Shown: piece after piece, positions 38,302 to 41,753 of the stretch | Layout of the letters: each line of letters starts with the position of its first letter | Position numbering within the stretch: the first letter of the stretch is position 1 | The notes under the pieces: model-generated | What the model was told of the DNA's origin: nothing | Database searches by the model: none | The model's input: the letters and a program-made list of their open reading frames with translations, nothing else | NCBI GenBank assembly: GCA_003221515.1 | Contig: QHSI01000088.1 | Coordinates: 1-41,753, forward strand | Source: Candidatus Rokuibacteriota bacterium | Lineage (GTDB): Bacteria > Methylomirabilota > Methylomirabilia > Rokubacteriales > CSP1-6 | DNA length: 41,753 nt | Reading direction: 5' to 3' | Made by a program: the position numbers and the translations under genes

Positions 38302-39282
38302 TCAGGCCGGGCGGGGGTCCCGCCCCAAGACGTCGAGGGCGGCTACGCGCCAGCCGTCGGCGGCCGAGGTCCACCGAGTCAAGACGACGACCGAGCCAGC
38401 CGACCCGTCGAGCCGCGTCTTCACGAGGTGCTGGTGGCCGAGCCGCGCGAAGGCGACGACTTTGTGTCCGGCGTAATCAGCGGCGCACAGGGTTTCCCAG
38501 GCGACGTCGCCGATCGCCACTCCCGGGGCGAGCCAGTGGGACAGCGCCTTGGAGTCGCGCGCGACGAGCGCCGCCGCAAATCCGCTGAGCGCGTCGCGGA
38601 GCCCTGCCGGCACGGGCCATGTGCCGGTCGCCGTCTCGAGACGGATGAACTCGCGCGCGTCGTCCGAAAGATCGGCTGGGAGCGGCTCGACTGGCGTCAG
38701 GGGCGACGATGGCATCCCGTCGCCCGCCACACCGCCCGCCGCCGCCAGCAGCCCGTCGAGCCGGGCCTGATGCACTCTCGCACGCTCCTTCGCGGCCGCC
38801 GTGCCACCCAGGTGGCCAAGGATCTCCCCGCCCGCGACGATGTGCCTGGTTTCGTCCTCGATGCAGCGCGTGAGGATCCGTCGGGTCGGAGGCTCGTAGA
38901 CCGGATTGGCGCGCGCGAGATGCTCGCGGTAGGTCGCCCGGAGATGCGGCTTGAGAACGGAGTAGACGCCGACCAGCCGCTCCACGGTCTGGTCGGGCGC
39001 CTCCGGCTCCTCGATCGCGTCCATGAACGTGGCGATCGAGGGGTTGGCCGACTCGGACTCTTGGGCGTGGGCGCGGAGCTCCGGCAGCCGCCGGCCGAAC
39101 GCGTCGCAGTGTTGAGCCAGATCCCAGACGTGACGCCCCATCAGGAGCTTCGCGGACAGCTCGGGGGTGAGCGCGATCCAGCCGCCGAGGGCGCGCATCG
39201 TGCGCTCCACGACGTAGCGGTAGTTCCTCAGGAGACGGGCGGAATGCTCGGCGCTGAAGGTTCCTTCGAGGGGCTGCGCCAC
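38302..39282 (-). CDS. Ferritin-like helical protein with C-terminal NTF2-like domain, unassigned
   Basis: 326 residues. The first half (1-about 180) is helical. It carries E26 in the first helix, H51 with H58 (RHVWDLAQH), and an E-x-x-H motif (IEDETRHIVAG, E144/H147), a partial diiron ferritin-like pattern. The second half (about 205-326) looks like an NTF2/SnoaL-like alpha+beta domain (IRLETATG, FAAALVARDSKAL, then strands ending in DGWRVAALDVLG). I do not recognise a named family for the whole protein. GTG at 39282 starts 5 bases after the DUF455 stop; a longer open frame upstream overlaps DUF455 and is not coding. Possibly an oxygenase/hydroxylase-type or iron-binding partner of the DUF455 protein. 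Confidence 0.75.
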   Translation of the reverse strand: MAQPLEGTFSAEHSARLLRNYRYVVERTMRALGGWIALTPELSAKLLMGRHVWDLAQHCDAFGRRLPELRAHAQESESANPSIATFMDAIEEPEAPDQTVERLVGVYSVLKPHLRATYREHLARANPVYEPPTRRILTRCIEDETRHIVAGGEILGHLGGTAAAKERARVHQARLDGLLAAAGGVAGDGMPSSPLTPVEPLPADLSDDAREFIRLETATGTWPVPAGLRDALSGFAAALVARDSKALSHWLAPGVAIGDVAWETLCAADYAGHKVVAFARLGHQHLVKTRLDGSAGSVVVLTRWTSAADGWRVAALDVLGRDPRPA

Positions 39283-39287
39283 GAGCG

Positions 39288-40043
39288 CTAGTAGACTTGC
39301 GACCGCTGGGTCGTCTTGATCAGCCGCTCGATCTCTTCCTCGGTGAACCCGGCCAGGCGCCGCACGTCGGTCGCGATCGAGATCGACACCGCGTCGTGAT
39401 CTCCCTCGCGCCGGACGCCACCGAGGTTGAACCGCTCGTCGATGTTCTCCTGGAACTCGATGGCCCGGCGCCGACGCTCGGCATCGCCCTCGGTCAGCTT
39501 CGTGAGCCACTTCGACCCCATGCGGACGTGGGTGATCTCGTCGGCGAGGACGAAATCGACCGCGCGCTCGAGGACCGGGTCGCCGATCTTCCGGGCGATG
39601 TGGACGAGCTGGTTGAAGACGTCGCACGCCAGCCCCTCGAGGCCGCGGTTGACGCCGGCGACCCGCGCCGCGGCGTCCTCCGCGCACGCGCACCGCCAGA
39701 GGATCGTCGTCTCGGGGAACTCTCCGGCGTAGCCCCCGAGGTGGTCGAGCAATCTCAAGTAAATCTCGACGTGGCGCGACTCGTCCCAGACCTGCCGCGC
39801 CATGTCCATCGTGAACTCCCAGGGCGCATCCGGAAAATCGCACACGCTCCGGCCCGCGCCCTCCATCGCCTGCAGTTCGCCGACCATGATCCCGTGAACG
39901 CGTTCCTTGATGGATTCGGCGCTGGCGAGATCGGGGAACGGCGGAAGACCCTGCGAGACCTTGAGCTCGGCGACTTCTCGCGCGCGCATCCTGACGAACC
40001 GGTCTTCCCGCGCGAGCTTGTCGTAGGCGATCGGACGATCCAT
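39288..40043 (-). CDS. DUF455 ferritin-like protein
   Basis: 251 residues of the DUF455 ferritin-like family (function unknown, related in fold to MiaE-type diiron enzymes). Two E-x-x-H half-sites are visible: PWEFTMDMARQVWDESRHVEIY (D87, E88, H91) and LADEITHVRMG (D168, E169, H172), with E56 and E136 as probable further ligands, the full four-helix diiron set. ATG at 40043 follows GGAGG; the longer open frame upstream runs through the promoter and is rejected. First gene of the four-gene unit ending in the biotin carrier. Confidence 0.85.
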   Translation of the reverse strand: MDRPIAYDKLAREDRFVRMRAREVAELKVSQGLPPFPDLASAESIKERVHGIMVGELQAMEGAGRSVCDFPDAPWEFTMDMARQVWDESRHVEIYLRLLDHLGGYAGEFPETTILWRCACAEDAAARVAGVNRGLEGLACDVFNQLVHIARKIGDPVLERAVDFVLADEITHVRMGSKWLTKLTEGDAERRRRAIEFQENIDERFNLGGVRREGDHDAVSISIATDVRRLAGFTEEEIERLIKTTQRSQVY

Positions 40044-40079
40044 CGAGGCCTCCAGGCGAAATGAACCGCTGTTCAGCGC

Positions 40080-40108
40080 AGTGTAAACGAACGCCCGCCG
40101 GGTGGCAA
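40080..40108 (-). promoter_or_regulatory. Promoter for the DUF455/biotin-carboxylase unit
   Basis: TTGCCA (40108-40103, five of six) and TACACT (40085-40080, four of six) are 17 bases apart on the minus strand, giving a start near 40073 and a leader of about 30 bases to the DUF455 ATG. Confidence 0.7.
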
Positions 40109-40133
40109 TCGCGCGCACGGTTCCAGAAGACGA

Positions 40134-40162
40134 TTGACGGCGGACGCCCCCCTCGATATAAC
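40134..40162 (+). promoter_or_regulatory. Promoter for livH-livM
   Basis: TTGACG (40134-40139, five of six) and TATAAC (40157-40162, five of six) are separated by 17 bases. The expected start near 40169 gives a leader of about 70 bases that contains GGAGG. It is back to back with the minus-strand promoter at 40080-40108. Confidence 0.8.
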
Positions 40163-40236
40163 CGGCGAGTTTCGCTACCCTAGTCGGACGGCGGCGCAGG
40201 TGGCTGGGCAACGGCGCCCGGGATTGGAGGCCGGTT

Positions 40237-41109
40237 CTGGAGATCGTCCTGCAGTTGACGTTGAACGGCCTCGCCGTCGGTTGCATTTATGGTCTGGTGG
40301 CGCTGGGATTCGTCCTCATCTATAAGGCCACCGAGCTCGTGAACTTCGCCCAGGGCGACCTCCTCATGCTCGGTGCCTTCACCTGCTACATGTTCGTCGT
40401 CTGGTATGGCGTCGGTTACTGGCCGGCGTTCGCCCTCGCGATCGCGCTGGTCGGGATCTTCGGCGCCGCGCTCGACGCGATGGTGCTCCGCCGCGTCATC
40501 GGTCAGCCGCAGTTCGCCGTCGTCATGCTGACGATCGGCCTCGGCGCGATCTTCCGCAGCTTCGCGTCGATCGCCTGGGGGTCGGAGATCTACACGCTGC
40601 CAACCCCGTTCAGCGCCAAGGCGACGCGGATCGCCGGCGTCACGGTGAGCCACGAGTACGTGTCCATCATCGTCGGCACGGTGCTCCTGTGCGTCCTGCT
40701 CTACGCCTTCTTCGCCTACACGCGGACCGGCGTCGCCATGCAGGCCGCCTCCCAGAATCAGCTCGCGGCGTACTACATGGGCATCCCGGTGAAGCTGATG
40801 TTCTCGCTGGTGTGGGCGATCTCGGCGGGTGTGGCGGCCATCGCCGGCGTGTTGCTGGCGCCGGTCTCGCTGATCGACATCAACCTGGGGTTCATCGGCC
40901 TCAAGGCCTTCGCGGCGGCGGTGCTCGGCGGATTCGGCTCGATACCCGGCGCCTTGGTCGGCGGCATCGTCATCGGGCTGATCGAGCTGTTCTCCGGGGC
41001 GTATCTACCGCAGGGGTTCAAGGACGTTGCCGCGTACGTGGTCCTGCTCATCGTGCTCGCGGTCCGGCCGCAGGGCATTTTCGGGGCACTCGCCCGGAAA
41101 AAGGTCTGA
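40237..41109 (+). CDS. livH: Branched-chain amino-acid-type ABC transporter permease, LivH family
   Basis: Inner-membrane permease with about eight hydrophobic segments. NGLAVGCIYGLVALGFVLIYKA at the start, FAQGDLLMLGAF, and the C-terminal LGGFGSIPGALVGGIVIGL segment are hallmarks of LivH. The frame extends upstream of the TTG at 40255. The family normally begins with LEI-LQ-L-NGL, and the sequence reads this from a CTG at 40237 that has GGAGG 6 bases upstream. I therefore place the start at the CTG (inference). The real substrate may be an amino acid, urea or aromatic acid; no binding protein or ATPase is in the window. Ends 4 bases before livM. Confidence 0.9.
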   Translation: MEIVLQLTLNGLAVGCIYGLVALGFVLIYKATELVNFAQGDLLMLGAFTCYMFVVWYGVGYWPAFALAIALVGIFGAALDAMVLRRVIGQPQFAVVMLTIGLGAIFRSFASIAWGSEIYTLPTPFSAKATRIAGVTVSHEYVSIIVGTVLLCVLLYAFFAYTRTGVAMQAASQNQLAAYYMGIPVKLMFSLVWAISAGVAAIAGVLLAPVSLIDINLGFIGLKAFAAAVLGGFGSIPGALVGGIVIGLIELFSGAYLPQGFKDVAAYVVLLIVLAVRPQGIFGALARKKV

Positions 41110-41112
41110 GGC

Positions 41113-41753
41113 GTGCGCGTTCTCTTCAAAACCTCCTACACCCAGGACCTCGAGCTCTTCCGCGACGGCGTCCAGCGCAACTGGTACGCAGCCCTCCTGG
41201 TCGGTCTGCTGATCGTGCCTCTCCTGGTGCCGTCGTACCTGGTCGACATCAGCCTCGTGTTCATCTACGGGCTCTGCGGCCTCTCGCTCATGGTGCTGGC
41301 GGGCTACACGGGACTGGTCAGCCTTGGACACGCGGCGTTCCTCGGCATCGGCGCCTACGCCCACGTCTATTTCGTCCACGACTGGGGCTTGCCGTGGGTT
41401 GTGTCGGTGGCGCTCGCGTGCGTGGTGACGGCCGCCGCGGGCGTCCTCGTGGGCCTCCCGGCGCTCCGGATGACCGGGGTCTATCTCTCGATCGCGACAC
41501 TGGCCTTCGCCCTCATCATCCAGGAGATCCTGACCCGCTGGGAACGGGTCACCGGCGGGCTCAAAGGCAAGCCTGTGGACAAGCCCGTCATCTTCGGTGT
41601 CAACCTCGGCGGCGACGTGGCGTTCTACTTCCTCAGCCTGGCGTTCCTGATCGGGGGACTCTGGTTCACCGGCAATCTCTTGAGAGCGCCGACCGGCCGG
41701 GCCTGGGTGGCGATTCGCGACAGCGAGATCGCCGCGCAGTCGATGGGCGTCAA
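41113..41753 (+). CDS. livM: Branched-chain amino-acid-type ABC transporter permease, LivM family (partial at right edge)
   Basis: Second permease, 213 complete codons before the window ends. Membrane segments start at about residue 25; GLCGLSLMVLAGYTGLVSLGHAAFLGIGAY is the LivM signature, followed by GLPALRMTGVYLSIATLAFA and a loop with GGLKGKPV. GTG at 41113 is the first start after livH with GAGG just upstream. The C-terminus is beyond the window. Confidence 0.93.
   Translation, partial: MRVLFKTSYTQDLELFRDGVQRNWYAALLVGLLIVPLLVPSYLVDISLVFIYGLCGLSLMVLAGYTGLVSLGHAAFLGIGAYAHVYFVHDWGLPWVVSVALACVVTAAAGVLVGLPALRMTGVYLSIATLAFALIIQEILTRWERVTGGLKGKPVDKPVIFGVNLGGDVAFYFLSLAFLIGGLWFTGNLLRAPTGRAWVAIRDSEIAAQSMGV

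Overview
The window comes from a GC-rich bacterial chromosome (roughly two thirds G+C by eye). Codons strongly favour G/C in the third position, GTG and TTG starts are frequent, and genes are packed with many 4-bp stop/start overlaps. No tRNA, rRNA, CRISPR array, insertion sequence or prophage gene was seen. Gene content and order (rplM-rpsI-argC-argJ-rpsB-tsf, livHM, a DUF455 protein) would fit an uncultured lineage such as Rokubacteria/Methylomirabilota. That placement is an inference from style, not from a search.

Almost everything from 1 to 34801 is transcribed on the minus strand. In transcription order (right to left): malic enzyme with an ACT domain, a family 2 glycosyltransferase, a class I aminotransferase, a GT39-like membrane glycosyltransferase with a fused DUF2993-like domain, and nth (endonuclease III). 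A near-consensus promoter at 28719-28747 then drives rplM-rpsI-argC-argJ-rpsB-tsf-pyrH-frr-uppS-cdsA-dxr-rseP-ispG and a [2Fe-2S] ferredoxin, ended by a strong intrinsic terminator at 17314-17340. Next come rimP-nusA-ylxR-infB-ylxP-rbfA-nrnA-truB-ribF, then rpsO-pnp-M16 peptidase, a large hairpin, and the purine genes purB-purC-purS-purQ-purL (purL runs off the left edge). The logic is ribosome assembly, translation initiation and elongation, RNA turnover, isoprenoid and undecaprenyl synthesis with lipid and envelope steps, arginine synthesis and de novo purines.

From 34802 to 36658 there is a 363-base divergent intergenic region and a plus-strand rpoD-type sigma factor. Converging on it from the right is a tight four-gene minus-strand unit (40043 to 36741): a DUF455 ferritin-like protein, a second ferritin-like protein with an NTF2-like tail, a biotin carboxylase and a 71-residue biotin carrier. 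No carboxyltransferase is present. It starts from a good promoter that lies back to back with an equally good promoter for livH-livM, the branched-chain amino-acid-type ABC permeases at the right edge.

The most striking observation is that four places in the minus-strand genes are each missing a block of conserved coding sequence and change frame: the M16 peptidase (near 5565), ispG (near 18299), the rpsI/argC boundary (near 27860) and the GT39 gene (near 31435). Three of these gaps can be sized from family knowledge at about 75-130 bases. In ispG and rpsI the lost part should be essential. This looks like assembly joins or stripped gap characters rather than real pseudogenes, so these four loci should not be read as biological losses without checking reads. 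The most interesting candidate biology is the ferritin-like/biotin-carboxylase operon and the ferredoxin translationally coupled to ispG.
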